From JAGXLC01 sp964585385 (GTDB taxonomy: Bacteria > Bacteroidota > Bacteroidia > Bacteroidales > UBA12077): a stretch of 64,000 nt of DNA. The translations under genes and the position numbers were made by a program. Where the stretch lies: positions 1 to 64,000 of the forward strand of contig CAZPDP010000017.1 of NCBI GenBank assembly GCA_964585385.1, read 5' to 3'. The notes below the pieces were generated by a model. The model was not told the origin of the DNA, did no database searches, and saw nothing but the letters and a program-made list of their open reading frames with translations. Shown piece by piece: positions 52,044-61,263 of this stretch (positions are counted from its first letter, which is position 1; every line of letters starts with the position of its first letter).

Positions 52044-52871
52044 CTATAGGGATTTGCCTTTGACAATAAACCAGGGATTACGCAGTTCTTCTTTATTATA
52101 CCTGAGCGGAGTCTTCTCATCTTTTTCTGTCACCTGGTAACCTGCAGAAACAGCTACAGCATGACCTGCGGCTGTATCCCATTCCATTGTTGGAGCAAAA
52201 CGCGGGTAAACATCCGCACTACCTTCAGCCACCATGCAAATCTTCAAAGAACTACCCTTTGAAATGAATTCTGCATCACCATATTTTTCCTTTAACTTAT
52301 CCACAAAATTCTGAGTATCATCATTCATATGGGAACGGCTTGCCACGATAACCAGGTTTTCTCTTTTAGATTTTCCGGGAAGGATATCCCCTTCTTTCAT
52401 CAGGTCGTTCAGGTCATTAAAATGAATCAACTCATCAGTGACGTTATCAAGTTTGTAAGCGCCAAAAACCATGCAGCCAAAGTAAAGTTCATGAATAGAG
52501 GGAGCATATACTACCCCTAAAATAGGATCTTCCTGGTGCACAAGGGCAATATTTACTGTAAATTCTCCATTTCTCTTAATGAATTCTTTCGTCCCATCCA
52601 ATGGATCAACCAGCCAGAAATATTCCCAGTCTTTCCTTTCACTATATGGGATATCCTTTCCTTCCTCACTTAAAAGGGGCCATTGATTGTCGGCAAGATG
52701 TTTTTTTATAATCTCGTGCGATTTTCTGTCGGCCACTGTAAGGGGTGATTCATCCTCTTTTGATTCAATCTCAAAATCTGCCTGTTTATACACTTCATTA
52801 ATTTCTTTTCCTGCCTCAAGCGCTGCTTTAACAGCTAATGTCAATAAATCTTTATAGTCCTCGTTTTTCAT
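52044..52871 (-). CDS. cysQ: 3'(2'),5'-bisphosphate nucleotidase
   Basis: Hydrolyses 3'-phosphoadenosine 5'-phosphate to AMP, clearing the by-product of sulfate assimilation or sulfotransfer. Inositol-monophosphatase-fold protein of 275 residues with the complete Mg site: EDESPLTVADRKSHE, LLSEEGKD, WLVDPLDGTKEFIKRNGEFT (DPLDGT with three ligands) and the C-terminal PTMEWDTAAGHAVAVSAG. It sits 13 bases downstream of the SLC13 gene, so they are probably co-transcribed, a common pairing when the carrier imports sulfate. Confidence 0.93.
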   Translation of the reverse strand: MKNEDYKDLLTLAVKAALEAGKEINEVYKQADFEIESKEDESPLTVADRKSHEIIKKHLADNQWPLLSEEGKDIPYSERKDWEYFWLVDPLDGTKEFIKRNGEFTVNIALVHQEDPILGVVYAPSIHELYFGCMVFGAYKLDNVTDELIHFNDLNDLMKEGDILPGKSKRENLVIVASRSHMNDDTQNFVDKLKEKYGDAEFISKGSSLKICMVAEGSADVYPRFAPTMEWDTAAGHAVAVSAGYQVTEKDEKTPLRYNKEELRNPWFIVKGKSL

Positions 52872-52884
52872 AAATTTGAATTAT

Positions 52885-54666
52885 TTAAACAAAATAAATT
52901 ATACTTAAAACAAATACCGTCACAAACATATAAATAATTGTCAAAGGAAAGCCAAGTTTAAAGAAATCATTAAAAGAATATCCACCTGGCCCGTAAACCA
53001 TCAGGTTAGTCTGGTATCCCACGGGTGTAATAAAATTGGCTGCAGCTGCAAATGACACAACCAGGATAAATGGCATAGCCTGAAAATCAAGATTAGCAGC
53101 CATCGTGAGAGATATGGGAAACACAAGTGCAACAGCTGCTTTATTTCCAATATAGGCACCCAGGAAAGAGGTAATAAGGTATATGCCAAAAAGCAGACCT
53201 ACCTTACCAAATGGCATAAAAACCGAGATAATAAAATCAGCTACCAGTTCGGCTGCACCTGACTTACGCATGGCAATACCTAATGCAAGGGACATTACGA
53301 TAATTAAAGCCAGGTTGTAGTCAATGGCTTTGGGCAAGTCTTTTGGGTTTGCAATTTTTAAGGCAAATGCAGCAATCAGCAATACCAAAAGCCCCATAAA
53401 AAGGGATACTAGTTTGAAAGCAGCAAGAATAATGGCCAAAAACAGTCCTCCAAGAACTACTGCGATTTTGTACCCTTCAACTTTATGAAAATCACGCACT
53501 TTGGAAATAAAATAAAAATCCTGGGTGTGAGCGGTTCGATTTACAAAGTCCTCTCCTGTAAAAAGAAGAAGCACATCTCCGGGTTTTAATACGATCTCTC
53601 CGATTTTCCCGCTTATCTTCTCTCCATTACGATGCACCGCAATAACAGCAGCATCGTATTTTGCCCTGAATCTAACTTCTTTTACAGTTTTATTTAAAAG
53701 TGAAGAATTATGGGATATAACAATTTCCACCACTTCGGTTTTTTTCTTCCTATACATCATACCTACAGATGGGATGGTCAAGCCGGATTTTGAATTAACC
53801 ATTTCTGCTATGGTATTCGTATCACCGGCAAATATGAGGATATCATCCTGCTGTAAAACTACATCAGGGGAAACTGCTTTAATTTTATAGGATTTGCGTA
53901 TGATTTCAACCAGAAATAACCCCTTCAGATTACGCAGGCCAGCCTCTTCCACCGTTTTTCCAATAAGAGGGGATTTCCTTCTCACCTGGGCTTCAACCAG
54001 GTACTCCCGCGCATTCGTTGAAAAATCAGCTACTGCATCGCTTTTTGAAGGAAGCAATTTATGGCTGAAAAAATAAAGAAAAATCAGGCCGATGACAATC
54101 ATAGGAACTCCAACATATGAAAAGTCAAAGATATCAAGAGGCTTCAGTCCCCTGACAATATTCTGGTCTATTACCATACCGCTTACAATAAGGTTTGTGG
54201 AAGTTCCAATTAGTGTCGCACAACCACCGAGAATAGCCGCAAAAGAGAGAGGCATTAAAAGTTTGGAAGGAGAAACCTGGTTTCTTCGGCTCCAGTTATG
54301 AACATAAGGCATCATAATGGCAACCAGTGGGGTGTTGTTCAGAAAAGCAGAGAAAAACGAAATAAGAATCATCATGCGTGCCATGAAGCTTTTCATTGTC
54401 CGGGCTGTACGAAAAAAATTGTCAAAAATGGACTCCAGAATACCGGTCCGCCGGACAATGTCTCCTATGAGCAACAAAAGTATGATGACGAATACCTGTT
54501 CATTGGCAAATCCACTAAGAATTTCAGACGGTGTAAGGATTCCAAAAAAACCCAGGGCGGTTACAGCAATAACAAATGTGAAGGCAGCGCCCAATAACTC
54601 TTTGTAAAGAGATACCAGTATAAATAACAGGACAATAAATACTAATATGATGTCAAATGTTATCAT
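52885..54666 (-). CDS. SLC13-type anion transporter with two RCK_C domains
   Basis: A 593-residue membrane carrier of the divalent anion:Na+ symporter group. About five helices come first, with a NTPLVAIMMPYVHNWSRR motif and GGCATLIGTSTNLIVSGM (the Ser-Asn-Thr signature). Two cytoplasmic TrkA-C/RCK_C domains sit in the middle (about 207-290 and 300-370, e.g. LQQDDILIFAGDTNTIAEMV). A second set of helices has AAAANFITPVGYQTNLMVYG. This layout (SLC13 split by TrkA-C) is typical of sulfate carriers such as SdcS/YbhI relatives. Adjacent cysQ supports sulfate, but dicarboxylates are possible. Confidence 0.9.
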   Translation of the reverse strand: MITFDIILVFIVLLFILVSLYKELLGAAFTFVIAVTALGFFGILTPSEILSGFANEQVFVIILLLLIGDIVRRTGILESIFDNFFRTARTMKSFMARMMILISFFSAFLNNTPLVAIMMPYVHNWSRRNQVSPSKLLMPLSFAAILGGCATLIGTSTNLIVSGMVIDQNIVRGLKPLDIFDFSYVGVPMIVIGLIFLYFFSHKLLPSKSDAVADFSTNAREYLVEAQVRRKSPLIGKTVEEAGLRNLKGLFLVEIIRKSYKIKAVSPDVVLQQDDILIFAGDTNTIAEMVNSKSGLTIPSVGMMYRKKKTEVVEIVISHNSSLLNKTVKEVRFRAKYDAAVIAVHRNGEKISGKIGEIVLKPGDVLLLFTGEDFVNRTAHTQDFYFISKVRDFHKVEGYKIAVVLGGLFLAIILAAFKLVSLFMGLLVLLIAAFALKIANPKDLPKAIDYNLALIIVMSLALGIAMRKSGAAELVADFIISVFMPFGKVGLLFGIYLITSFLGAYIGNKAAVALVFPISLTMAANLDFQAMPFILVVSFAAAANFITPVGYQTNLMVYGPGGYSFNDFFKLGFPLTIIYMFVTVFVLSIIYFV

Positions 54667-54815
54667 ATAAAAGACATAAAATTCAGGTGGTCAATGCTGT
54701 AAACCCCTAATTGACCTTTTGAACTGACTAAAGTAATAAATTCTGCACCAATTCAGATTAAATTTTAAGAAAAAATTGGCTGTATCGCGGAAATTGACAA
54801 AAGAAGGGCACAAAA

Positions 54816-55388
54816 TCAATGATCCAAACGGTGCATCAATTCTCCTTCTATGTGGTTGAAGAGTTTTACTGGCTTGAAAGTTCGCCATTCATCAAATATA
54901 TCGAAGTCACCCCTGAAATGGATAAAAGCATCCAGGTTTTCATTGAAAAATTCCTGTTTTACATGCTCTCTGAAGTTCAGGGCAACAATCCAGCCTTCTT
55001 CCAGATCTTCAAACCATTCCTGGTAGTATGAATCATCGGAAACATGAAAGTTGAAAACATTTTCTCCAATCAGGATAAATTTTTGAATCCCGTTTTTGAT
55101 TAGCACCTCAATAACATTTCTCTTTAAAAACATGATATCGTTAAACAGGCAATCGTTCCATTCCCCAATCAGTTCGATAATAGTAAAACCACGTGCATAA
55201 TCTGCATAAATAATTTTCAGAAAAAGGGTATCGGAACCAAAATGATCCCATTGAGGATGAATGTAATGATCGTAAATTGTGTTTGTAAAATAGAATTCGC
55301 TGTATTCACGACCAAAAAACGGAGACTTCTCATCGTTTTCTGCAGTATAATAGTCTCGCCAGGAATAATAGGGTTCAATTAAATGCAT
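54816..55388 (-). CDS. Conserved hypothetical protein, acidic and aromatic
   Basis: A 190-residue soluble protein I cannot assign. It is rich in Asp, Glu, Phe, Tyr and Trp, has no signal peptide or membrane helix and no Cys-based metal site. Segments such as FLKIIYADYARGFTIIELIG and FILIGENVFNFHVSDDSYY look like a compact alpha/beta fold. The antisense frame on the plus strand is not considered real. It stands alone between the SLC13 gene and the C69 peptidase. Confidence 0.7.
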   Translation of the reverse strand: MHLIEPYYSWRDYYTAENDEKSPFFGREYSEFYFTNTIYDHYIHPQWDHFGSDTLFLKIIYADYARGFTIIELIGEWNDCLFNDIMFLKRNVIEVLIKNGIQKFILIGENVFNFHVSDDSYYQEWFEDLEEGWIVALNFREHVKQEFFNENLDAFIHFRGDFDIFDEWRTFKPVKLFNHIEGELMHRLDH

Positions 55389-55634
55389 ATCTATTTATCC
55401 TCAATTAACAATGGTTTTTCTTCCAATCTATGAGATAGAAATAGTTCATGAATTAGGTTTAATTTGGTTTAAACGTTACTAAAAATAAAATAGTATTAAT
55501 AAGAAACGGATAAAAACAGGATAAATACATGTTTTGCTGAAAAACTGATTTGTAAATAATTTAAACCAGATGAATTCCTGTTTGTAAGAAAGTAAAAATT
55601 CCATAAATTAGTATACACATAAATACACTAAATT

Positions 55635-57116
55635 ATGATAAGATTCAAATATGCTACCATTAAATACCTTACTTTTCTTTTATTGCTTGCATCCAGCCAA
55701 CAATATTCTTATTCCCAACCCCGTACCCAACAATATGAAAATGAATGTTTTCTTATCATGGCCGGAACCAAAGCCACAAAAGACCAGTCTGTTCTTCTTG
55801 CCCACAATAATGATCTGAGCGGTGATGAGTTTTCTTACGTAAAGAAATTTCCCCGGATAGAACATGACTCAGGGTCTGTCGTGACTTTAAGCAATAAACT
55901 TAAAATTCCCCAGGTTCATACCACATTAAAATGGATGGTTCTTCAAACAGATAAAGGCTATAAGAAAGGTGATGCAGTAGCCATAAATGAACACCAGGTG
56001 GCTATAGCCGGAGGAGTCTCGTTAGAAAAAGATCGCAACCTGAAAGCCAGAAAGTATGATCCCCTGGTAGATACCGGTGTTACCGGAGAAATTCGCTATA
56101 TAGCCCTGCAAAGAGCAAGAACAGCCAGAGAATGTGTCAAAATTATTGGTAAATTTTACAATAAGTACGGAATCGCATATCCAAGTGGTTTCGGAGTAGC
56201 AGATGAAAATGAGGTTTGGTATATGGAGGCTGGTGGCGGACGCCACTGGGCAGCTATCCGTATTCCTGACAATGCCTGCTGGGTGCAGGCTAATGGTTAC
56301 AGAATCGATTATATCAATCCCGATGAACCTACTGTAATGACTTCTCCCGGACTATTGGAATTTGTAAAAAAAACAGGTATGTGGAATCCTGATGAAAGTC
56401 TTTTCAGCTTTAAAAAAATCTTTGGTGGGGCACAAAGAAAATCTGACAACAATCCAAACTACAACACCCGGAGATTATGGCGAGCAATGGATAAGCTAGC
56501 TCCTTCCCGTAATCTTAGCCCCAATCAGGAATATTACCCTTCCTTTATTGAACCCGACAATAAAATCCACCTGCAGGATCTAATACATATTCTGAGGGAT
56601 CAGTACGAAGGCACAGAATATTATCCGTACAGAGCTGATTCCGTGAACATGCACGAACGGCCCATTGCTTCGCCTAAAACTGTCCACTCCAGTATTATCC
56701 AATTACGCAGCGGGCTACCCACCTTTATGGGTGCTGTTTTATGGACAGGTCTTGCCAGCCCTCCGGTTACTCCATACATCCCGATGTATTTTGGAGTATC
56801 AGAAATACCCGCTCAATTTGGTGAAAAAGTACCCGGTAAAAAGCCTGCTTTCAAATATTTCAAAGAACTTTCAGAGATTTATTACAGCAATCCGCCGGAA
56901 TATTCAAAAATATTTCCCGGAATTTTTGAAAGTTTCCAGCAAAAATGTATAAAGGAACAACAGTCAATAGACAGAAATTCTTTCAGATTATCCAGAAGTT
57001 CATACAAAATGGCCAGATTAATGGTTACAGTATCGGTGGAGACTCTGTGCAAAGAAGCCCTGGATATAGCCGGGGAGCAATTAGGAAAATTTCAGAAACA
57101 AGACACTCTAAAATAA
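55635..57116 (+). CDS. Secreted C69-family dipeptidase
   Basis: N-terminal-nucleophile dipeptidase (family C69/U34) of 493 residues. A signal peptide (LTFLLLLASSQQYSYSQ, cleavage near 28) precedes Cys38 (NECFLIMAGTKATKDQS), which would become the N-terminal nucleophile after a further short trimming. Downstream motifs fit the family: LLAHNNDLSGDE, NEHQVAIAGGVSLEKDR, YPSGFGVADENEVWYMEAGG, and DLIHILRDQYEGTEYYPYR. Export to the periplasm or surface suggests use of external peptides. It is the first gene of a likely operon; MscS follows after 37 bases. Confidence 0.88.
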   Translation: MIRFKYATIKYLTFLLLLASSQQYSYSQPRTQQYENECFLIMAGTKATKDQSVLLAHNNDLSGDEFSYVKKFPRIEHDSGSVVTLSNKLKIPQVHTTLKWMVLQTDKGYKKGDAVAINEHQVAIAGGVSLEKDRNLKARKYDPLVDTGVTGEIRYIALQRARTARECVKIIGKFYNKYGIAYPSGFGVADENEVWYMEAGGGRHWAAIRIPDNACWVQANGYRIDYINPDEPTVMTSPGLLEFVKKTGMWNPDESLFSFKKIFGGAQRKSDNNPNYNTRRLWRAMDKLAPSRNLSPNQEYYPSFIEPDNKIHLQDLIHILRDQYEGTEYYPYRADSVNMHERPIASPKTVHSSIIQLRSGLPTFMGAVLWTGLASPPVTPYIPMYFGVSEIPAQFGEKVPGKKPAFKYFKELSEIYYSNPPEYSKIFPGIFESFQQKCIKEQQSIDRNSFRLSRSSYKMARLMVTVSVETLCKEALDIAGEQLGKFQKQDTLK

Positions 57117-57153
57117 ATAAACCCGTAATAAATAAAAAGAAAGGAGACAGAAT

Positions 57154-58071
57154 ATGTCATTTGATTTTTTACAAAACCTGCTGGAAAATTTATATCAGTG
57201 GACTGTATCAGAATTGCCGTCAGTATTGATAATTATAGTTGTAGCCCTGGTTGTTTTTAGGGCTTACAAATACTTTATCAATAGACTAAAGAAGACAATA
57301 CTCAAAAGAATTGATAAAAAAGAGGATGCAGAAAGCCTGGAATCCGGGAAAAGAGTTGAAACACTCATGAATATACTTCATGGGACAGGCAAAATAATCC
57401 TCCTGGTAATTTTCCTGATGATTATCCTGAAAAAATTCGGTGTTGATATTGGCCCTATACTGGCTGGTGCTGGAATACTCGGACTTGCAATAGGTTTTGG
57501 GGCCCAGGAACTCGTTCGGGATTTCATTTCTGGTTTCTTCATCCTGCTGGAAAACCAGATTCGCACGGGTGATGTGGCCATAATAAATGGAACCGGTGGT
57601 TTAGTGGAAAAAATAGAACTGAGGACTACCACGTTAAGAGACTTCACAGGAACCACTCATGTTTTTCAGAATGGTAAAATTAATACCATAAGCAACATGA
57701 CAAAAGAATGGTCGGCTATGACTTTTGATATAGGTGTTGCCTACAAAGAAGATGTGGAACAGGTTATGAATATTATGAAACAAGTAGGGGATGAATTAAA
57801 AGAAGATCCCAAATTTAAGGAACTTATACATGAACCCCTGGAAGTTTTTGGTGTGGATAAATTTGCAGACAGTGCTGTAATTATCAAAGCGCGTATAAAA
57901 ACCAAACCCATACAACAGTGGGCAGTTGGAAGAGAATTCAGGAAGAGACTTAAAAAAGCTTTCGACAAGAATGGTATCGAAATCCCATTCCCCCATACAA
58001 CTGTTTACTGGGGAGAAAAAATCAACCCGCTCCGTCTTGAACTTGAAAACCAAATTAAAAGGGAGAAATGA
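57154..58071 (+). CDS. MscS-type mechanosensitive channel
   Basis: Small-conductance channel that opens under membrane tension to release solutes. The 305 residues hold three helices (about 25-45, 75-95 and the pore helix GPILAGAGILGLAIGFGAQE), then the MscS beta domain (VAIINGTGGLVEKIELRTTT, HVFQNGKINTISNMTKEW) and the alpha/beta C-terminal cage. It is preceded by AAGGAG (57141-57146), one of very few strong Shine-Dalgarno sequences in this window, which fixes the ATG at 57154. It overlaps the activase gene by four bases. Confidence 0.93.
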   Translation: MSFDFLQNLLENLYQWTVSELPSVLIIIVVALVVFRAYKYFINRLKKTILKRIDKKEDAESLESGKRVETLMNILHGTGKIILLVIFLMIILKKFGVDIGPILAGAGILGLAIGFGAQELVRDFISGFFILLENQIRTGDVAIINGTGGLVEKIELRTTTLRDFTGTTHVFQNGKINTISNMTKEWSAMTFDIGVAYKEDVEQVMNIMKQVGDELKEDPKFKELIHEPLEVFGVDKFADSAVIIKARIKTKPIQQWAVGREFRKRLKKAFDKNGIEIPFPHTTVYWGEKINPLRLELENQIKREK

Positions 58072-58889
58072 ATGTTCTAACCTGTAAATCACATCCAATG
58101 GAAGGTTTGATTTTTGATATCAAGCATTATGCTATACATGACGGACCAGGTATTCGCCAAACCATTTTCTTTAAAGGTTGTCCGTTAACCTGCTGGTGGT
58201 GTCATAATCCTGAAAGTCAAAAAAATGAAATCGAATATTTTACGAAAGAAAGAAAACTGGATGGTCAAACAATTAAAAGAAAAGAAACCATAGGGTATAC
58301 CATTCAGCCGGATGAACTATTCAGAATTATTCAGAAAGACACAATATTTTTTGATGAATCAGGCGGTGGAGTCACTTTTTCAGGCGGAGAGCCCCTTATG
58401 CAGCATGATTTTTTGAAAGAGGTTGCCGGATTATGTAACGGTGCCCATATTCATACAGCATTAGATACCAGCGGATATGCTCCTCAGGAGGTATTTCTTC
58501 CGCTTATTCCCTATTTTGACCTTGTGTTGTTCGATCTGAAATTTATTGACGATGAAATACACCAGCGATATACCGGAGTATCTAACGAAAATATCCTCAA
58601 AAATCTCCGGATTCTGGAAGAAAGTAATGCGAAATACAGAATCCGTTTCCCATTAATACCTGAAATAACCAACACTCCTGATAATCTGGAAGCTATTAAA
58701 TCGTTTCTTTCAAAGCTCAAAAGAGTTGATGGTATTGATATTTTACCTTACCATGATATATCAAAAGGAAAGTATAATCGCTTTGATAAAACAAACAAAA
58801 TGGGCAATATACAATTGACTCATCAGGAAACCGACAGAGTAAAAAATGAATTATCCTCTTCCGGATTGAATGTTCAATTGGGTGGCTAA
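58068..58889 (+). CDS. Glycyl-radical enzyme activase
   Basis: Radical SAM enzyme of 273 residues that installs the glycyl radical on the enzyme encoded next. The cluster motif is GCPLTCWWC with Cys38, Cys42 and Cys45 (CX3CX2C), followed by HNPES. VTFSGGEPLMQ is the SAM-binding GGE motif, and LDTSGYAP is typical of activases. The extra ferredoxin-like Cys clusters found after the radical SAM motif in most activases other than pyruvate formate-lyase activase are absent; only about 40 residues without Cys separate NPES from VTFSGG. The start at 58068 overlaps the MscS stop (ATGA); an ATG at 58098 is the alternative. Named HypE-like from context. Confidence 0.88.
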   Translation: MNVLTCKSHPMEGLIFDIKHYAIHDGPGIRQTIFFKGCPLTCWWCHNPESQKNEIEYFTKERKLDGQTIKRKETIGYTIQPDELFRIIQKDTIFFDESGGGVTFSGGEPLMQHDFLKEVAGLCNGAHIHTALDTSGYAPQEVFLPLIPYFDLVLFDLKFIDDEIHQRYTGVSNENILKNLRILEESNAKYRIRFPLIPEITNTPDNLEAIKSFLSKLKRVDGIDILPYHDISKGKYNRFDKTNKMGNIQLTHQETDRVKNELSSSGLNVQLGG

Positions 58890-58899
58890 AAATCTGACT

Positions 58900-61263
58900 A
58901 TGAATAAAAGAATTCAAAAACTCCGTGAGCAAAGTATTAAAGCTGTAAATCATATTTCAGCAGAACGGGCTAAACTTGTAACAGAATTTTACAAAAATGG
59001 CAATGCAGAGGAAGTATCTATACCTATACAAAGAGCATTGACCTTTGAACATATTCTGACTAAGAAACACATCTGTGTTAACGAAGGAGAACTTATCGTT
59101 GGTGAACGGGGACCTGCCCCCAAGGCGACTCCAACATATCCGGAAATTAATCTGCACTCTGTCGATGACCTCGATATTCTGAATAACAGGGCAAAGGTAT
59201 CTTTTAGAGTAGACCCGGAAACCCGGAAAATCTATGAGGAAGAAATTATTCCATTCTGGCGTGGCAAAACACAAAGGGAAAGGATTTTTCGCCAAATGGA
59301 GCAGGAATGGGTTGATGCATATAAAGCTGGCTTGTTTACGGAATTTCAGGAACAGCGGGCTCCCGGGCATACAGTAGCCGGCAAAAAGGTTTTTGAAAAA
59401 GGAATGCTGGATTTGATAGAAGATATTCATGATAGCCTTGTAAATCTCGATTTTCTCAATGACCCGGAAGCACAGGAAAAACGAACCGAGTTAAGGGCTA
59501 TGGAAATTACTGCAAGAGCAATCATCCGCTTTGCCGAAAGACACAGCAATATACTTGCAGAGATGGCTGATGCAGAAAAGGATGAAAAGCGGAGAAAGGA
59601 ACTCCTGAAGATGTCTGAAATCTGCAAAAACGTCCCAGCCCAGGCCCCCCGAAACTTTCACGAAGCTCTTCAGCATTACTGGTTTATTCACCTCGGGGTC
59701 ATTACAGAACTGAATCCCTGGGATTCTTTTAATCCAGGCCGCCTGGACCAGCATCTATATCCTTTCTTCAAAAAGGAGACAGAAGAAGGGACTCTATCAG
59801 AAGAAGATGTCAAAGAATTACTGCAGGCATTCTGGATTAAATTCAACAACCATCCTTCACCGCCAAAAGTAGGGGTAACAGCACAGGAAAGCAATACCTA
59901 CACGGATTTCGCACTTATTAACCTGGGAGGTGTTGACGAAAGGGGAAATGATGCTACAAACGAACTTACTTACCTCATACTGGAAGTTATTGAAGAAATG
60001 CGCATATTACAACCCAGCTCTATGGTCCAGGTAAGCAAGAAAAGCCCTGACAGGCTAATCAGGCGAACGGCAGAAATAACAAAAACTGGCTTCGGGCAAC
60101 CTTCATATTTTAATACCGATGCGATAATCCAGGAATTACTCAGACAAGGCAAAGATATCGAAGACGCCCGAAATGGAGGGGCTAGCGGATGTGTTGAAAC
60201 CGGGGCTTTTGGTAAAGAAAGCTACATACTGACCGGTTATTTCAATCTGAATAAAGTGCTTGAAATAACTCTGAATAATGGCAAAGACCCTGTAACCAAA
60301 AAGCAGATTGGTCTAAAAACAGGTCATGCAGAGAATTTTCATTCTTTTGAAAAACTTTTCGATGCTTTTAAAACACATTTACACTATTTTACAGTGATTA
60401 AGCTACGAGGCAACAACATTATTGAAAAGCTATATGCCCAGTTTATGCCAGTCCCTTTTCTATCGCTCATTATAGACAACTGCATTGCCAATGGAAAAGA
60501 CTACAATGCAGGGGGTGCCAAATACAACACAAGCTATGTCCAGGGTGTAGGGCTGGGTAGCCTGACTGACAACCTTACTTCAATCAAATACAATGTCTTT
60601 GACAGGAAAAAGATATCTATGAAGGAACTCATGGTTGCTATCAAAAAGAACTATAAAGAGAATGATGAACTGCGTTATGACCTGATTTACGATACACCTA
60701 AATACGGCAATGACGATGATTATGCTGATGATCAGGCTGTCATGATATTTGATGCGTTTTACAATGGCATCAATGGTAAACCAACCTCCAGAGGAGGAGT
60801 TTTTCGGATAAATCTCCTCCCAACTACAAGCCATATTTATTTTGGCAGTGTAATTCTGGCTATGCCGGATGGAAGAAAAGCCGGCGAACCTCTGTCAGAG
60901 GGAATAAGCCCGGTTCAGGGAGCAGACCGCAAAGGACCTTCGGCTGTCATTAAATCAGCATCTAAAATTGACCACATTAAAGCAGGAGGTACCCTGTTGA
61001 ATCAAAAGTTTAGCCCTTCATTTTTTAAGGATAAACAGGGTACCGATAAATTTACGAGCTTAATAAGGAGCTATTTTAAACTGGATGGCCATCATATTCA
61101 ATTTAACGTTGTTAATGCCAAAACGCTGAAAGATGCTCAAAAACACCCGGAAAAGCATGAAGATTTAATTGTTCGTGTGGCTGGTTATAGTGACTATTTT
61201 AACGATTTAGGCGAAGATCTGCAAAACGAAATCATAAAAAGAACCGAACACGAAATTATGTAA
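58900..61263 (+). CDS. hypD: Glycyl radical enzyme, probable trans-4-hydroxy-L-proline dehydratase
   Basis: A 787-residue radical enzyme from the ATG at 58900. The catalytic cysteine is Cys431 in NGGASGCVETGAFGKESY, with Glu433 two residues on; the glycyl radical is Gly762 in RVAGYSDYF. Both sit three residues before the HypD numbers I recall (Cys434, Glu436, Gly765), implying collinearity. Other HypD-like stretches from memory: FTEFQEQRAPGHTV, GEKYNVFDRKK-like IKYNVFDRKK, TPKYGNDDDYADD, GISPVQGADRKGPSAVIKSA and GTLLNQKFSPSF. HypD removes water from hydroxyproline to give pyrroline-5-carboxylate; a ProC reductase would be needed but is not here. It is strictly anaerobic chemistry. Other GRE dehydratases or 4-hydroxyphenylacetate decarboxylase are less likely. 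Confidence 0.8.
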   Translation: MNKRIQKLREQSIKAVNHISAERAKLVTEFYKNGNAEEVSIPIQRALTFEHILTKKHICVNEGELIVGERGPAPKATPTYPEINLHSVDDLDILNNRAKVSFRVDPETRKIYEEEIIPFWRGKTQRERIFRQMEQEWVDAYKAGLFTEFQEQRAPGHTVAGKKVFEKGMLDLIEDIHDSLVNLDFLNDPEAQEKRTELRAMEITARAIIRFAERHSNILAEMADAEKDEKRRKELLKMSEICKNVPAQAPRNFHEALQHYWFIHLGVITELNPWDSFNPGRLDQHLYPFFKKETEEGTLSEEDVKELLQAFWIKFNNHPSPPKVGVTAQESNTYTDFALINLGGVDERGNDATNELTYLILEVIEEMRILQPSSMVQVSKKSPDRLIRRTAEITKTGFGQPSYFNTDAIIQELLRQGKDIEDARNGGASGCVETGAFGKESYILTGYFNLNKVLEITLNNGKDPVTKKQIGLKTGHAENFHSFEKLFDAFKTHLHYFTVIKLRGNNIIEKLYAQFMPVPFLSLIIDNCIANGKDYNAGGAKYNTSYVQGVGLGSLTDNLTSIKYNVFDRKKISMKELMVAIKKNYKENDELRYDLIYDTPKYGNDDDYADDQAVMIFDAFYNGINGKPTSRGGVFRINLLPTTSHIYFGSVILAMPDGRKAGEPLSEGISPVQGADRKGPSAVIKSASKIDHIKAGGTLLNQKFSPSFFKDKQGTDKFTSLIRSYFKLDGHHIQFNVVNAKTLKDAQKHPEKHEDLIVRVAGYSDYFNDLGEDLQNEIIKRTEHEIM

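Noticed and set aside
54819..55031. Plus-strand frame opposite the 190-residue hypothetical
   Set aside because: The minus-strand frame is longer, balanced in composition and complete; the plus frame is its complement.
58900..61263. Pyruvate formate-lyase or 4-hydroxyphenylacetate decarboxylase identity
   Set aside because: Pyruvate formate-lyase has two adjacent catalytic cysteines, not the single GCVETG seen here. The decarboxylase has a small subunit gene, absent here. HypD-like spacing and segments fit better.
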